NCBI RefSeq assembly: GCF_021283545.2 | Contig: NZ_CP128540.1 | Coordinates: forward strand, 3,507,501 to 3,571,500 | DNA: 64,000 nucleotides | Source of the DNA: Pseudomonas alloputida | GTDB lineage: Bacteria > Pseudomonadota > Gammaproteobacteria > Pseudomonadales > Pseudomonadaceae | Direction of reading: 5' to 3' | Part shown: piece after piece, positions 41,595-50,625 of the stretch | Position numbering within the stretch: position 1 is the first letter of the stretch | Layout: each line of letters starts with the position of its first letter | Notes under the pieces: model-generated | Databases searched by the model: none | The model's input: only the letters and a program-made list of their open reading frames with translations | What the model was told of the DNA's origin: nothing | Position numbers and translations under genes: made by a program

Positions 41595-43046
41595 ATGAAA
41601 CCCTCGATGGCAATCAAGCCTCTGGTTTTCGCAATTGCTGCGGTCATGGCTGTTGCTGTACAAGCTGGGCAAAATGATCGGCGTAATGACCACCATAACG
41701 GCCACCATAACAATGGTCATCACAATCCTCCACCCACCAAGATCCCTGTGTATGCAACGGCCAATGCCTGGGATACCCAAACCAGTACCCGCAACCGCAT
41801 CTCCAATCAAGGCACCATCAACGAAGCCGAGATGAGTGACTCTGGCACCGGCTCCAGCGGCAACGTTGGCATAAACGTGGCGGCCGGTAACGGCAACCAG
41901 CAAGACAACGCCGCTGCCATTGCCAACGCAGGCTCCGACTCGAGCCTGGACAACAGCTTCGTGTTCGGCATGGCCAGTGCCACAGCTGACGTTGTGCAAA
42001 CCAGCAGAAACAACCGGGTCGACAACTATTCGACCCAGTCTTCGGCGGTGATGAGCGGCTCAGCCAGCGGGGCTGAGGGCAACATCGGCATCAACGTTGC
42101 CGGTGGCGACCTCAACCAGCAGAAAAACACCATGGCCATCGCCAACACCGGTGCTCCGCTGGGTAACGCCACTGCCACGGCTTCGGCCAATCAGGACGGC
42201 CCAGGCCTGATTGTAAACAACAGTGCCGACCGCACCTATCGGGTGGATACGATTACCATCACCAAGTCGGCCAGCGGTTCAAGCTCGAAGGAAGGCAGCT
42301 TCAACTCGACCGACGACCGCAGCTCGTCTTCGAGCTTCAGCGTCGCCGGTGCGCAAAGCGCCAGTTCCAGCGGCTCCAGTGGCTGGAACGCCAGCGGCTC
42401 GCAATCCAGCAATGCCAGCGGCTCCCACAACTCGAGCGCAAGTGGCTCGTTCGGCTGGGGTGCCAGTGGCTCTGCCAGCGGCAGCCACAGCGCGTCGAGC
42501 AGCGCCAGCCTGGCAGCTTCGCTGGACGCTGACGTTAGCGCCTCGCGTACCCGTACCACCGACTTTGGTCGTTTCGAGCGTACCGATTCCAGCTCCTTCG
42601 ATGGCTCGCTGAATGCGTCGCTGGATGTGTCGGTCGACAAGTCGCACGAAAGTGCATACGACTCGTCGTTCGAGAAAGCATTCGACTCCAACTACGACAA
42701 GGCGCATCAGTCGTCGTACGACAAGTCCAAAGAGTCTTCGTACACCAAGTCTCACGACTCTTCGTACGAGAATGCTTCGGCGTCCGAGTTCTCGAAGTCT
42801 GGCGAGCAATCAAAACAATCCTCGAACGACGTTTCGAAGAGCTACAGCGAAAGCAGCGCCTACGACTTGAGCAATACTGTGTCCTTCCAAGTGCTGACCC
42901 CGACCGGCTGGGCCAACCCAGTTACCAACACTGCAACCCTTAGCGGTTCGGTGAACGGTGGCAGCGGTAACCTGGGCGTGAACGTAGCAGCCGGTGTGGG
43001 CAACCAGCAAAGCAACTCGCTGGCCATCTCCAACACTTCGTTCTGA
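41595..43046 (+). CDS. fapC: Major functional amyloid subunit FapC with very long second linker
   Basis: A 483-residue secreted amyloid. After the signal peptide (to about 24) comes an Asn/His-rich segment (26-44). Three amyloid repeats carry the SGN(I/V/L)G-NVAxG-NQQxN core: residues about 75-112, 148-184 and 446-480. Linker 1 is short (about 35 residues). Linker 2 spans about 260 residues (185-445) and is Ser-rich: first SGS/ASG runs (225-305), then tandem blocks of the S-x-Y-D-K-S type (350-400). There is no cysteine, so the C-terminal CxxC seen in some FapC proteins is missing. Repeats are strongly conserved while linker 2 is low complexity. Confidence 0.92.
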   Translation: MKPSMAIKPLVFAIAAVMAVAVQAGQNDRRNDHHNGHHNNGHHNPPPTKIPVYATANAWDTQTSTRNRISNQGTINEAEMSDSGTGSSGNVGINVAAGNGNQQDNAAAIANAGSDSSLDNSFVFGMASATADVVQTSRNNRVDNYSTQSSAVMSGSASGAEGNIGINVAGGDLNQQKNTMAIANTGAPLGNATATASANQDGPGLIVNNSADRTYRVDTITITKSASGSSSKEGSFNSTDDRSSSSSFSVAGAQSASSSGSSGWNASGSQSSNASGSHNSSASGSFGWGASGSASGSHSASSSASLAASLDADVSASRTRTTDFGRFERTDSSSFDGSLNASLDVSVDKSHESAYDSSFEKAFDSNYDKAHQSSYDKSKESSYTKSHDSSYENASASEFSKSGEQSKQSSNDVSKSYSESSAYDLSNTVSFQVLTPTGWANPVTNTATLSGSVNGGSGNLGVNVAAGVGNQQSNSLAISNTSF

Positions 43047-43058
43047 CCGCTGTGCTTG

Positions 43059-43083
43059 AGGCCCCCTTCGGGGGGCCTTTCTT
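43059..43083 (+). terminator. Intrinsic terminator between fapC and fapD
   Basis: AGGCCCCC-TTC-GGGGGGCCTTTCTT directly after the fapC stop: a seven-base-pair stem, short loop and T-rich tail. Inside the operon this would reduce transcription of fapDEF relative to fapABC, giving an excess of fibre subunits over secretion machinery. Confidence 0.75.
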
Positions 43084-43107
43084 CAACACACCGTAAGGCA
43101 TCCGATC

Positions 43108-43788
43108 ATGCGTATTTTCGCCTTGGCGTTTTTGCTGTGCCTGGCCAGCGTGAGCGAAGCTGCACAAATGCCGCTGTCCGTCCTGCCGGGCGGGGCCGTG
43201 GTGTTCAAACCGATCCAGAGCTTGCGCGAACGCAAGTTCGCCGACCTGGTGCAACAAAAGACCGACTTCAGCTGCGGCGCGGCCGCGCTGGCGACCATCC
43301 TGCGCCAGGCCTACTGGCTGGATGTGGACGAACATCAGATCATCGAAGGCATGCTGGCCCACGCCGACCAGGACCTTGTGCGCACGCAAGGCTTCTCGAT
43401 GCTCGACATGAAGCGCTACGTCGAAAGCCTCGGGATGCGTGCCCGCGGTTACCGGGTGGCGCCCGAAACCCTGCACAGTGTGCGCATTCCCGTCGTAGTG
43501 CTGATGGATGTGCGCGGCTACAAGCACTTCGTGGTCATGCAGAAAGTCGACAAAGGTTGGGTGTACATCGGTGATCCGGTGCTGGGCCACAAACGATACA
43601 AGGTCGACGATTTCCTCAAGGGCTGGAACGGCATCATCTTCGCGGTGATCGGCCAGGGTTACGACAAGAACAACATCCTGCTCGACCCGCCCCTGCCACT
43701 GACCGCCAAGGGCCGGGTGAACAACTTCACCCCCGTGCAGGACTCAGAGCTGCTGGACTTCGGCTTCATCAGAAGCGACTTCTTCTAA
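43108..43788 (+). CDS. fapD: FapD, C39-type cysteine protease of the amyloid operon
   Basis: A 226-residue exported papain-like protein of peptidase family C39. Catalytic residues are visible as Cys56 in KTDFSCGAAALATI, His140 in GYKHFVVMQ and Asp156 in YIGDPVLG. Signal peptide ends near SEA-AQ. FapD is required for Fap fibre export and probably processes a Fap component or keeps the export pore competent. It lies just after the internal terminator. Confidence 0.9.
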   Translation: MRIFALAFLLCLASVSEAAQMPLSVLPGGAVVFKPIQSLRERKFADLVQQKTDFSCGAAALATILRQAYWLDVDEHQIIEGMLAHADQDLVRTQGFSMLDMKRYVESLGMRARGYRVAPETLHSVRIPVVVLMDVRGYKHFVVMQKVDKGWVYIGDPVLGHKRYKVDDFLKGWNGIIFAVIGQGYDKNNILLDPPLPLTAKGRVNNFTPVQDSELLDFGFIRSDFF

Positions 43789-43833
43789 CGACTGTTCTAA
43801 TGACAAGGAGCATGAGGCTCCAGGGAGCATTTC

Positions 43834-44586
43834 ATGAAGACTTCATTGTGGTTGGCCATCGCCTGCCTGGCAGCCAGCTTGCCCAGTCACGCAGAGGCGT
43901 TGAAACCCATTGAACTGAAGGACCAGGAGCTGGCGAACCTGCGAGGCCGCTATGTGATGCCCGGACGAATCGTGAGCTTCGGCATCGTCATGTCCAGTAC
44001 TTGGCAAAATACAAAAGGGGATGTGATCGGGGCAACGTCCACGCTGCAGGTTCAGCAATCGACCATCAAACCCCAGTTCTATGTCTCGATGATTGACAAA
44101 AAAGGCGCAGGTCCGGCGCCGAGCAACGCTTCTGCTGCCGGGACTGGCGTGGTAACGGGCGGCAACGGCCTGACCACCACCGAAGGTGTAACCCAGGTGG
44201 TCCGTGCAGCCGGTGACAACAACGCCGCTTACAACAACGTCGATATCAACGTGACCAAAGCCAACCAGGCACCCGCCGTACAACAGCAAGGCCAGGTACT
44301 GGCCGCCGGCCAGACCCTGGTCGGGGAAAATGGCGCCGGCGCGCTCAGTGTGTCTTCCAGCGGTGTGGGTGTGCAGCTCAACATCAATGCCAGCAACAAC
44401 CAGGGCAGCAGCGTGCAACGCCTGGCCCAAGGTGGCCTGCTGCAGAACTCGACGCTGCTTGGCAACGGCAACCTGGTCAACAACGTCACCACCCTGAACG
44501 TTGTCATGCGCGAGAGCGTGCCGACAGCGGCTTCCCTCAACGGTAGCCTCGACCAGCTCAAAGGTCTTCGCACCTTCGGATACTGA
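43834..44586 (+). CDS. fapE: FapE, secreted minor component of the amyloid operon
   Basis: A 250-residue exported protein (signal peptide to about SHA-EA). The mature start [20 protein letters not shown] followed by [16 protein letters not shown] is a hallmark of FapE. The rest contains Asn/Gln-rich stretches ([25 protein letters not shown]) reminiscent of amyloid repeats, consistent with FapE being found in mature fibres. No catalytic motif is seen. Confidence 0.88.
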   Translation: MKTSLWLAIACLAASLPSHAEALKPIELKDQELANLRGRYVMPGRIVSFGIVMSSTWQNTKGDVIGATSTLQVQQSTIKPQFYVSMIDKKGAGPAPSNASAAGTGVVTGGNGLTTTEGVTQVVRAAGDNNAAYNNVDINVTKANQAPAVQQQGQVLAAGQTLVGENGAGALSVSSSGVGVQLNINASNNQGSSVQRLAQGGLLQNSTLLGNGNLVNNVTTLNVVMRESVPTAASLNGSLDQLKGLRTFGY

Positions 44587-44632
44587 TCTACGCTCAGTCT
44601 CATCGAAAGTAGTTGGAAGGGACGGCAACTCC

Positions 44633-45913
44633 ATGTACCGATCTTTTACGCTCCGAGCTTTTGTGTGCTTGACGACCTTGGCCCCCGCCACCGCACTTTA
44701 CGCAGCCGCCGACCCACAAGTCGAAGCGCTGAGGCAGGAACTGATTGAACTCAAACGCCGCTATGAGGCACAGCAACAGGCACTGATGGTGCTGGAGCAA
44801 CGTGTGCGCCAGGTCGAGGAGGCCCCTGCTGCCGCGCAACCCAAACGCTTGGTCAAGTCTCCGGCCGAGGGGGTGAAAGGTGCTCAGACCGTCGCTTCTG
44901 GCGCACCGGGCACTACAGGGAGCTCCTACGGCCAGGCGCTGACAGCCGATTCCGAGCCGGCGCAAAGCGTTTCCAACCTGTATGACGAAGCCAGCGGATT
45001 CTTTGGCGGGGGCAAGTTCAGCTTCGAAACCGGCGTCACCTATACCCATTACGATACCCGTGCGCTAACCCTCAATGGCTTTCTGGCACTGGACTCGATC
45101 TTCCTCGGCAGCATCAACCTCGACCGGATCAAGGCTGACAACTGGACCTTGGACATGACTGCCCGCTATAACCTGGCGCAGCGCTGGCAGTTCGACATCA
45201 ACGTCCCCGTAGTTTACCGCGAGTCCACCTACTCGTCCGGTGGTGCGGGGGGGGCCGGGGCAACCACTTCCGATGCCAGCGTGACCCGCGACCCGGAAAT
45301 CGGCGATATCAACGTCGGGGTGGCCTACAAATTCCTCGACGAGGACGAAACCTGGCCTGACGCAGTGGCCACCCTGCGCATCAAGGCACCGACCGGCAAA
45401 GACCCCTACGGCATCAAACTGCGCGAGGTGGACGGCAACAACAACCTCGCGGTACCGGAAAGCCTACCGACCGGCAACGGTGTATGGTCGATCACACCGG
45501 GCATCTCGCTGGTCAAGACCTTCGACCCGGCCGTGCTGTTCGGCAGCCTGTCCTACACCTACAACATGCAAGACTCGTTCAGCGACATCAGTCCGCAGGT
45601 GAACAGCAAGGTACCGGGTGACGTCAAGCTTGGCGACTCGTGGCAGATCGGCGGGGGCATCGCCTTTGCCCTTAACGAAAAGATGAGCATGTCGTTCTCG
45701 GTATCCGACCAGTTCGCCCGCAAGAGCAAGATCAAACCTGATGGCGGCGACTGGCAATCGATCTCCAACAGTGACTACAACGCCGCCAACTTCAATATTG
45801 GCCTGACCTTCGCCGCCACCGACAACCTGACCATCGTGCCCAACCTGTCCATTGGTCTGACCGATGACGCACCTGACTTTTCTTTCAGCCTGAAATTCCC
45901 TTATTACTTCTGA
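44633..45913 (+). CDS. fapF: FapF, outer-membrane amyloid exporter
   Basis: A 426-residue outer-membrane protein. The signal peptide (to about 25) is followed by a coiled coil (about 28-63; [20 protein letters not shown]), a Gly/Ser-rich plug linker, and a beta-barrel ending in FSLKFPYYF with the terminal aromatic residue used for barrel insertion. FapF forms a trimeric, gated channel for FapB and FapC. The ATG at 44633 gives the signal peptide; an open extension upstream to 44501 enters fapE. Confidence 0.92.
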   Translation: MYRSFTLRAFVCLTTLAPATALYAAADPQVEALRQELIELKRRYEAQQQALMVLEQRVRQVEEAPAAAQPKRLVKSPAEGVKGAQTVASGAPGTTGSSYGQALTADSEPAQSVSNLYDEASGFFGGGKFSFETGVTYTHYDTRALTLNGFLALDSIFLGSINLDRIKADNWTLDMTARYNLAQRWQFDINVPVVYRESTYSSGGAGGAGATTSDASVTRDPEIGDINVGVAYKFLDEDETWPDAVATLRIKAPTGKDPYGIKLREVDGNNNLAVPESLPTGNGVWSITPGISLVKTFDPAVLFGSLSYTYNMQDSFSDISPQVNSKVPGDVKLGDSWQIGGGIAFALNEKMSMSFSVSDQFARKSKIKPDGGDWQSISNSDYNAANFNIGLTFAATDNLTIVPNLSIGLTDDAPDFSFSLKFPYYF

Positions 45914-45925
45914 TAGTTGCCATCG

Positions 45926-45955
45926 GCCGGGCCTGTGCGAACGGGCCCGGCTTTG
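45926..45955 (+). terminator. Rho-independent terminator of the fap operon
   Basis: GCCGGGCC, a nine-base loop and GGGCCCGGC followed by TTTGGTT, 13 bases after the fapF stop. This closes the six-gene operon and separates it from the LtaS-like gene. Confidence 0.8.
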
Positions 45956-46048
45956 GTTACAAGCCTTGTAACTGGCCGCCTTCCCTGCCCTGGCCTGATA
46001 TCATCAAGCACAGATGCATGACGATTTAATGGCAAAAGGGAAGTTTTT

Positions 46049-48250
46049 GTGAAGAACCTGTCCGACCACCCAAGCACCCGGCTTGCCACTTTGGCGGCTC
46101 TGGTGCTGGTGATCCCACTGGGTACGCGCGCCATGCTGGGTTGGTCCAACCCGTTCGGTTACCTGTCCGATCTCGCCCTCGGCAGCCTGTTGATAGTGCT
46201 GCTACACCGCAGGCCGTGGTGGCTGGCGCTGCCCGTGCTGCTGGCCTGGGCGGCGCTGTGGGTGGCCTCGGCCGAACTGGTAAGCGCAGTGGGCCGACTG
46301 CCCACCAGCGCCGACCTTAACTACCTGACCGACCCGCAATTCATGGAGAATTCGACCGGTGGCGGCCTGGCCCATGCCTGGCTGCCCTGGGCCCTGGGTG
46401 GCGGCCTGCTGGCCTGGCTGGCCTTTGCGTGGCGCAGCCGTGCTCGGCGTAGCCAGCCACTGCCGCGCAAAGCCTGGGCCATACCCGTACTGCTGTTCGG
46501 CGCGCATTGGGGCAGCCAGCAGTTGCTACCTTCCGATGCCGACCAGTGGCGGCAATACAACCTCCCCCACCAGTTGATGTCTGCCGGGGTCGGTAACCTG
46601 CAACGCCAGGTCGAAGGCTGGATGGGCCACACGCAAACCTTCACCCCGCTGGCCAGCAGCGGCCTGACTCAATCCGACCTGCATGGGCAAAGGCTGCTTG
46701 CCGGCCCGGGAAGCGCCCGCAACTTGCTGGTGATTACCCTGGAAGGCATCCCGGGCGCCTACCTGCGGCCTAACCGCCAGGCGCTGAACAGCCATTTCAA
46801 CGAAGACTTGATGCCCAAGCTCAGCAAATGGGCCGAGCGCGGCATGAACACCCCAGACTACGTGCTGCACACCCACCAGACCATCCGTGGCCTGTATGCG
46901 ATGCTGTGCGGCGATTACGACAAGCTGGCCAACGGCACGCCCAAGGGCGTGGAACTGCTGACCCAGAACCAACGCAACCAGGCCTGTCTGCCGGCACAAT
47001 TACGCCAGGCCGGTTTCACCACCCACTACCTGCAAGGCGCAGGCCTGCGCTTCATGGCCAAGGACCGCATCATGCCGCACATCGGTTTCGATGCGGTGCA
47101 TGGCCAGGAGTGGTTCAGCAACAAGAACTACCTGCACTTCCCATGGGGCAAGGATGACCGCGCTTTCTTCGAAGGCGCCCTGGGCTATGTGGGCCAGTTG
47201 CAGAAGCAGGACAAGCCATGGATGCTGACGCTGCTCACCGTGGGCACCCACCAGCCCTATTCGGCGCCGGCCGAGTACCTCGAGCGCTTCGACACACCGA
47301 AACAGGCAGCCGTCGCCTACCTGGATGACGCAGTCGGGGCATTTCTTGACAATCTCGAGCGCCAGGGCGTCCTCAAGGACACACTGGTGGTGGTGACTTC
47401 CGACGAGTCTCACGGCATCGATGGCGTGCGCCTGGCCTCGTCCTGGGGCTTCAACCTTACATTGGCGCCGGAGCAGGCCCAACTGCCAACCATCAAGCGC
47501 GGCACTTACGGCCATATCGACCTGGCCACCTCGCTGCTCGACTACTTCGCACTGCCCATTCCCGTCGCGCTTGGCGGTCGCTCGCTGTACCGCGACTACG
47601 ACAGCGGCCGCGAGATGATCTCCTACACCAACGGCATGCTGCGCTACCACAACGGCCAGGGCCTGTTCACCGAATGTGACTTCCAACAGCGCTGCCGGCG
47701 TTATGCCAGTGAGGGCTTCATCGCCGACCAGGCCCGCTACCTTGGGCCGGCCGACAGCCTGCTGGGCCAACAGATCGGTGCCTTGGCCGTGGTACTCGAC
47801 CAATCCTTGCTGCAAACCCCGCTCAACCTGCGCTACCAGTTCGGCGGCCCTTCGCCGATCAAGTTGCGCAAGCGCATTGACGATGACTGGGCCGACAACC
47901 TCATTGGCGCCCAGTATCTGGAAATGCCCGGAGGCTCGCACACCCGCGTGCGGGTCAAGGTCCGCTCGCTGGACCCCAAACGTGCGGCCTACATCCGGCT
48001 CAAGGCCAAGCAGTTGGAACAGGACGTGCCGCTGGGCCTGCCAGAAGAGGTAAAGGTCACCACCGACGCGCCACTGGAGATGGAGTTCAGCTTCGACAAC
48101 CCGACCGAGCGCAAGGCGTTTTCCTTCCACTTGCTGGGCTATGGCGGCGGCAAGGTAGAAGTCAGCGACTTTAGCGTGATCACCGCCCTGCCTGGTGAGG
48201 ATGACGGCGCCGATGAACGGGCCGAGGGGCATATCGCCCAATCGGGCTGA
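46049..48250 (+). CDS. LtaS-like sulfatase-fold membrane enzyme
   Basis: A 733-residue inner-membrane protein starting with GTG. The first about 160 residues contain four or five hydrophobic helices; the periplasmic part is an alkaline-phosphatase/sulfatase-fold domain. NLLVITLEGIPGAYL (about 223-237; metal Glu) and the nucleophile region HTHQTIRGLYAMLCGDYDKL (Thr in HQTIRG), and VVVTSDESHGI near 450 with the Asp/His metal ligands, are visible. Such enzymes transfer phosphoglycerol or phosphoethanolamine, for example to periplasmic glucans (OpgB). The acceptor here is unknown; Gram-negative cells do not make lipoteichoic acid. The C-terminal 110 residues form an extra beta domain. Confidence 0.82.
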   Translation: MKNLSDHPSTRLATLAALVLVIPLGTRAMLGWSNPFGYLSDLALGSLLIVLLHRRPWWLALPVLLAWAALWVASAELVSAVGRLPTSADLNYLTDPQFMENSTGGGLAHAWLPWALGGGLLAWLAFAWRSRARRSQPLPRKAWAIPVLLFGAHWGSQQLLPSDADQWRQYNLPHQLMSAGVGNLQRQVEGWMGHTQTFTPLASSGLTQSDLHGQRLLAGPGSARNLLVITLEGIPGAYLRPNRQALNSHFNEDLMPKLSKWAERGMNTPDYVLHTHQTIRGLYAMLCGDYDKLANGTPKGVELLTQNQRNQACLPAQLRQAGFTTHYLQGAGLRFMAKDRIMPHIGFDAVHGQEWFSNKNYLHFPWGKDDRAFFEGALGYVGQLQKQDKPWMLTLLTVGTHQPYSAPAEYLERFDTPKQAAVAYLDDAVGAFLDNLERQGVLKDTLVVVTSDESHGIDGVRLASSWGFNLTLAPEQAQLPTIKRGTYGHIDLATSLLDYFALPIPVALGGRSLYRDYDSGREMISYTNGMLRYHNGQGLFTECDFQQRCRRYASEGFIADQARYLGPADSLLGQQIGALAVVLDQSLLQTPLNLRYQFGGPSPIKLRKRIDDDWADNLIGAQYLEMPGGSHTRVRVKVRSLDPKRAAYIRLKAKQLEQDVPLGLPEEVKVTTDAPLEMEFSFDNPTERKAFSFHLLGYGGGKVEVSDFSVITALPGEDDGADERAEGHIAQSG

Positions 48251-48344
48251 GCAGATACCGCTCATCGCCCGGCCACCGGTGCTTGTCGAATCGACCTGGT
48301 CGTACTCGACCAAGGTGTGAATCCCCCAGCGAGGAGACAGCACC

Positions 48345-49073
48345 ATGAGCACACGCGAAAGCAGGCACCCGGTGGTTTCCCGCAGCCAGTGGCTGGCGGC
48401 TCGCCAGCAACTGTGGCTGCACGAAAAAGCGTTTACCCACCACCGCGACGCGCTAACTGCAGCCCGTCGCGCCCTGCCTTGGGTAAAGGTCGAGCAGGAT
48501 TACCGCTTCTTCGGGCCAAATGGCGCGTTGAGTCTGGCCGACCTGTTCGCAGGCCGCAGCCAGTTGCTGCTTTACCACTTCATGTTCGCCGAAGGCTGGA
48601 GCGAGGGCTGCCCCGGCTGCTCTTTTCTGGCCGACCACTTTGACGGCGCCAATCTGCACCTGGCCCACCACGATGTGTCGCTGGTGGCGGTGTCACGGGC
48701 GCCGTATGCCGAATTCCAGGCATTTCGCCAGCGCATGGGCTGGCAGTTCCCGTGGTATTCGTCGCATGGCAGCGACTTCAACGAGGACTTTGGCGTCAGT
48801 GTCGGCAGCGAAGGCCAGCGGCAGTACAACTATGAGCCGTATGAGGGCAATGAAAGCGAGCTGCCCGGCTTGAGTGCTTTTTTCCGCGAAGGCGACGGCG
48901 GCGTGTATCACACCTACTCAACCTACGCCCGCGGGTTGGACATTCTGGTCAACACCTACAACTTCCTCGACATTGCGCCACTGGGGCGTAACGAAGGTGG
49001 GACCATGGACTGGGTGCGGCACCATGACCGCTATGAAGGGCAACCGGACAAGCCTCACTGCTGTCACAGATGA
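48345..49073 (+). CDS. DUF899 family thioredoxin-like protein
   Basis: A 242-residue cytoplasmic protein of the DUF899 family, which has a thioredoxin-like fold. The signature HFMFAEGWSEGCPGCSFLAD (near 79-98) carries the Cys-x-x-Cys pair, then GWQFPWYSSHGSDFNEDFGV and DGGVYHTYSTYARGLDILVN, and the C-terminal EGGTMDWVRHHDRY. The cellular role is unknown. A second cysteine pair (CCHR) ends the protein. It is followed by a composite REP. Confidence 0.87.
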   Translation: MSTRESRHPVVSRSQWLAARQQLWLHEKAFTHHRDALTAARRALPWVKVEQDYRFFGPNGALSLADLFAGRSQLLLYHFMFAEGWSEGCPGCSFLADHFDGANLHLAHHDVSLVAVSRAPYAEFQAFRQRMGWQFPWYSSHGSDFNEDFGVSVGSEGQRQYNYEPYEGNESELPGLSAFFREGDGGVYHTYSTYARGLDILVNTYNFLDIAPLGRNEGGTMDWVRHHDRYEGQPDKPHCCHR

Positions 49074-49143
49074 TGCTGGCAACACGCACACCTGTGGGGG
49101 GCAACTGTCCTGCTCAACATTCGACGGCCTGCGCGGTCGCCCC

Positions 49144-49242
49144 GTAGGAGCGGGTTTACCCGCGAAGAGGCCGGCCCTGCTGGCCAATTTCCACCCGCCG
49201 TTCATTGTTGCGGCCGCTACCGTATTCGCGGGTAAACCCGCG
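49144..49242. repeat. Composite REP element, copy C
   Basis: GTAGGAGCGGGTTTACCCGC on the left and TTCGCGGGTAAACCCGCGAA on the right surround the same middle block as copy B (CCGCCGTTCATTGTTGCGG and GCCGCTACCG). It lies between convergent DUF899 and ureG; the rest of 49074-49315 contains nothing else recognisable apart from a CTGTGCGGACATGCCCGCACAG inverted repeat near 49281-49302. Confidence 0.8.
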
Positions 49243-49315
49243 AACACCGGCAGAGCCGGTGCCAGCCACCGCGTTGGTCTCTGTGCGGACATGCCCGCAC
49301 AGAGTCCTCGATCTG

Positions 49316-49939
49316 TCAGCCTCGCACCCCCAGCATCCCGCGCTCGACGATAAAATCGATCACGGCCTGCAACCCCTCGCCCTTCTTCAGGTTGCTGAAG
49401 GTCCAGGGCCGCTGCGGCCGCATGCGCTGGGTGTCGCGCTCCATCACCTCCAGTGACGCCCCTACATAAGGCGCCAGGTCGGTCTTGTTGATCACCAGGA
49501 AATCAGACTTGGTAATGCCTGGGCCGCCCTTGCGCGGGATCTTTTCGCCCTCGGCCACGTCGATCACGTAAATGGTCAAGTCAGCCAGCTCCGGGCTGAA
49601 CGTGGCGCTGAGGTTGTCACCGCCGCTTTCCACGAAAATGACTTCAAGATTACCGAACTTGCGCGCCAGCGCTTCGACCGCCGCCAGGTTCATCGAGGCG
49701 TCTTCACGGATGGCCGTGTGCGGGCAGCCGCCGGTTTCAACGCCAACGATGCGCTCCGGCTCAAGGGCGCCGGCCTCAGTGAGGATGCGCTGGTCTTCCT
49801 TGGTGTAGATGTCGTTGGTAACCACGGCGATCTGGTAGTGATCGCGCATGGCCTTGCACAGCGCTTCCAGCAGTGCGGTCTTGCCAGAGCCGACCGGGCC
49901 GCCGACACCGACGCGCAGGGGTTGTTGATAGCTTTGCAT
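49316..49939 (-). CDS. ureG: Urease accessory GTPase UreG
   Basis: A 207-residue SIMIBI-class GTPase that delivers nickel to apo-urease. [16 protein letters not shown] (13-28) is the P-loop, [13 protein letters not shown] and [19 protein letters not shown] (about 65-83) include the Cys-Pro-His nickel site, and [12 protein letters not shown] is the base-specificity motif. Last gene of the ure operon; 11 bases separate it from ureF. Confidence 0.96.
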   Translation of the reverse strand: MQSYQQPLRVGVGGPVGSGKTALLEALCKAMRDHYQIAVVTNDIYTKEDQRILTEAGALEPERIVGVETGGCPHTAIREDASMNLAAVEALARKFGNLEVIFVESGGDNLSATFSPELADLTIYVIDVAEGEKIPRKGGPGITKSDFLVINKTDLAPYVGASLEVMERDTQRMRPQRPWTFSNLKKGEGLQAVIDFIVERGMLGVRG

Positions 49940-49950
49940 GCAGGCAGTCC

Positions 49951-50625
49951 TCAGGAACGGAACAAACGGGTGTATTGGGTTTCGTGACGCGATGAAGCGA
50001 TGGCCAGCAGCGGCAGGCCGCCGCCGAGCTGGTCATCGCCCAGGGCTAGCGCCTGGTCCAGTGCAGCGGGCAAGTCGGCGCCAAGGTCGCGCAGCAAGGT
50101 CTGGGCAGCCTGCTGGCCGAACGGCACCAGCTTGACCCCGGCCATGACCGCGCCCTCCAGCCAGGCAAAGCCATGGCCCAATGCCAGCTGGCGCAGCGGG
50201 ATGGCCCAGTGTGCAGCCAGCCAGGCCATACCGCCCAACTGAGTCAGCTCAAGGCTGGCGCGCCAGGCCGGTGCCTGGCCCAGTTGCCAGCCGTCGAGCA
50301 ACCGCGCCAGCGCTGCGCCGCGCTGCTGTTCTTCCAGGCGCAGCTCGGCGGTTTCGCGGTTGGCCAGCAAGAACCGACTCCAGTGGCCGAACGCTTCGGC
50401 GTCTTTAGCCTGGCAGGCGTGGTACAGACGCGCCAGCACCGGCCAGTCGAGGCAGGCCAATGTGTCGTGAACCTGCTCACGCTGCCAGCCGGCAAAACTG
50501 TCCACGCCCCGAACCCAGCCGGCCTCGACCGCCCACTCCAGGCCTTGCGAATAGGTAAAACCACCCACCGGCAAGCCGGGGCTGGCCAACTGCAGCAGGC
50601 GCAGCAGCGCCAGGTCGCTGTTCAT
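49951..50625 (-). CDS. ureF: Urease accessory protein UreF
   Basis: A 224-residue all-helical accessory protein. [26 protein letters not shown] (8-33, given here as the family signature) and the C-terminal [12 protein letters not shown] match UreF. It bridges UreD and UreG in the nickel-loading complex. The start codon shares one base with the stop of ureJ (TGATG), so translation is coupled. An open frame continues upstream to 50952 but this overlaps ureJ and lacks conservation. Confidence 0.95.
   Translation of the reverse strand: MNSDLALLRLLQLASPGLPVGGFTYSQGLEWAVEAGWVRGVDSFAGWQREQVHDTLACLDWPVLARLYHACQAKDAEAFGHWSRFLLANRETAELRLEEQQRGAALARLLDGWQLGQAPAWRASLELTQLGGMAWLAAHWAIPLRQLALGHGFAWLEGAVMAGVKLVPFGQQAAQTLLRDLGADLPAALDQALALGDDQLGGGLPLLAIASSRHETQYTRLFRS

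Noticed and set aside
42236..42809. Several open frames opposite the serine-rich fapC linker
   Set aside because: They are a by-product of the repetitive low-complexity codons; no independent signals accompany them.
49281..49302. CTGTGCGGACATGCCCGCACAG inverted repeat as an intrinsic terminator
   Set aside because: It has no T-tract in either direction and looks like part of the REP-rich intergenic sequence.
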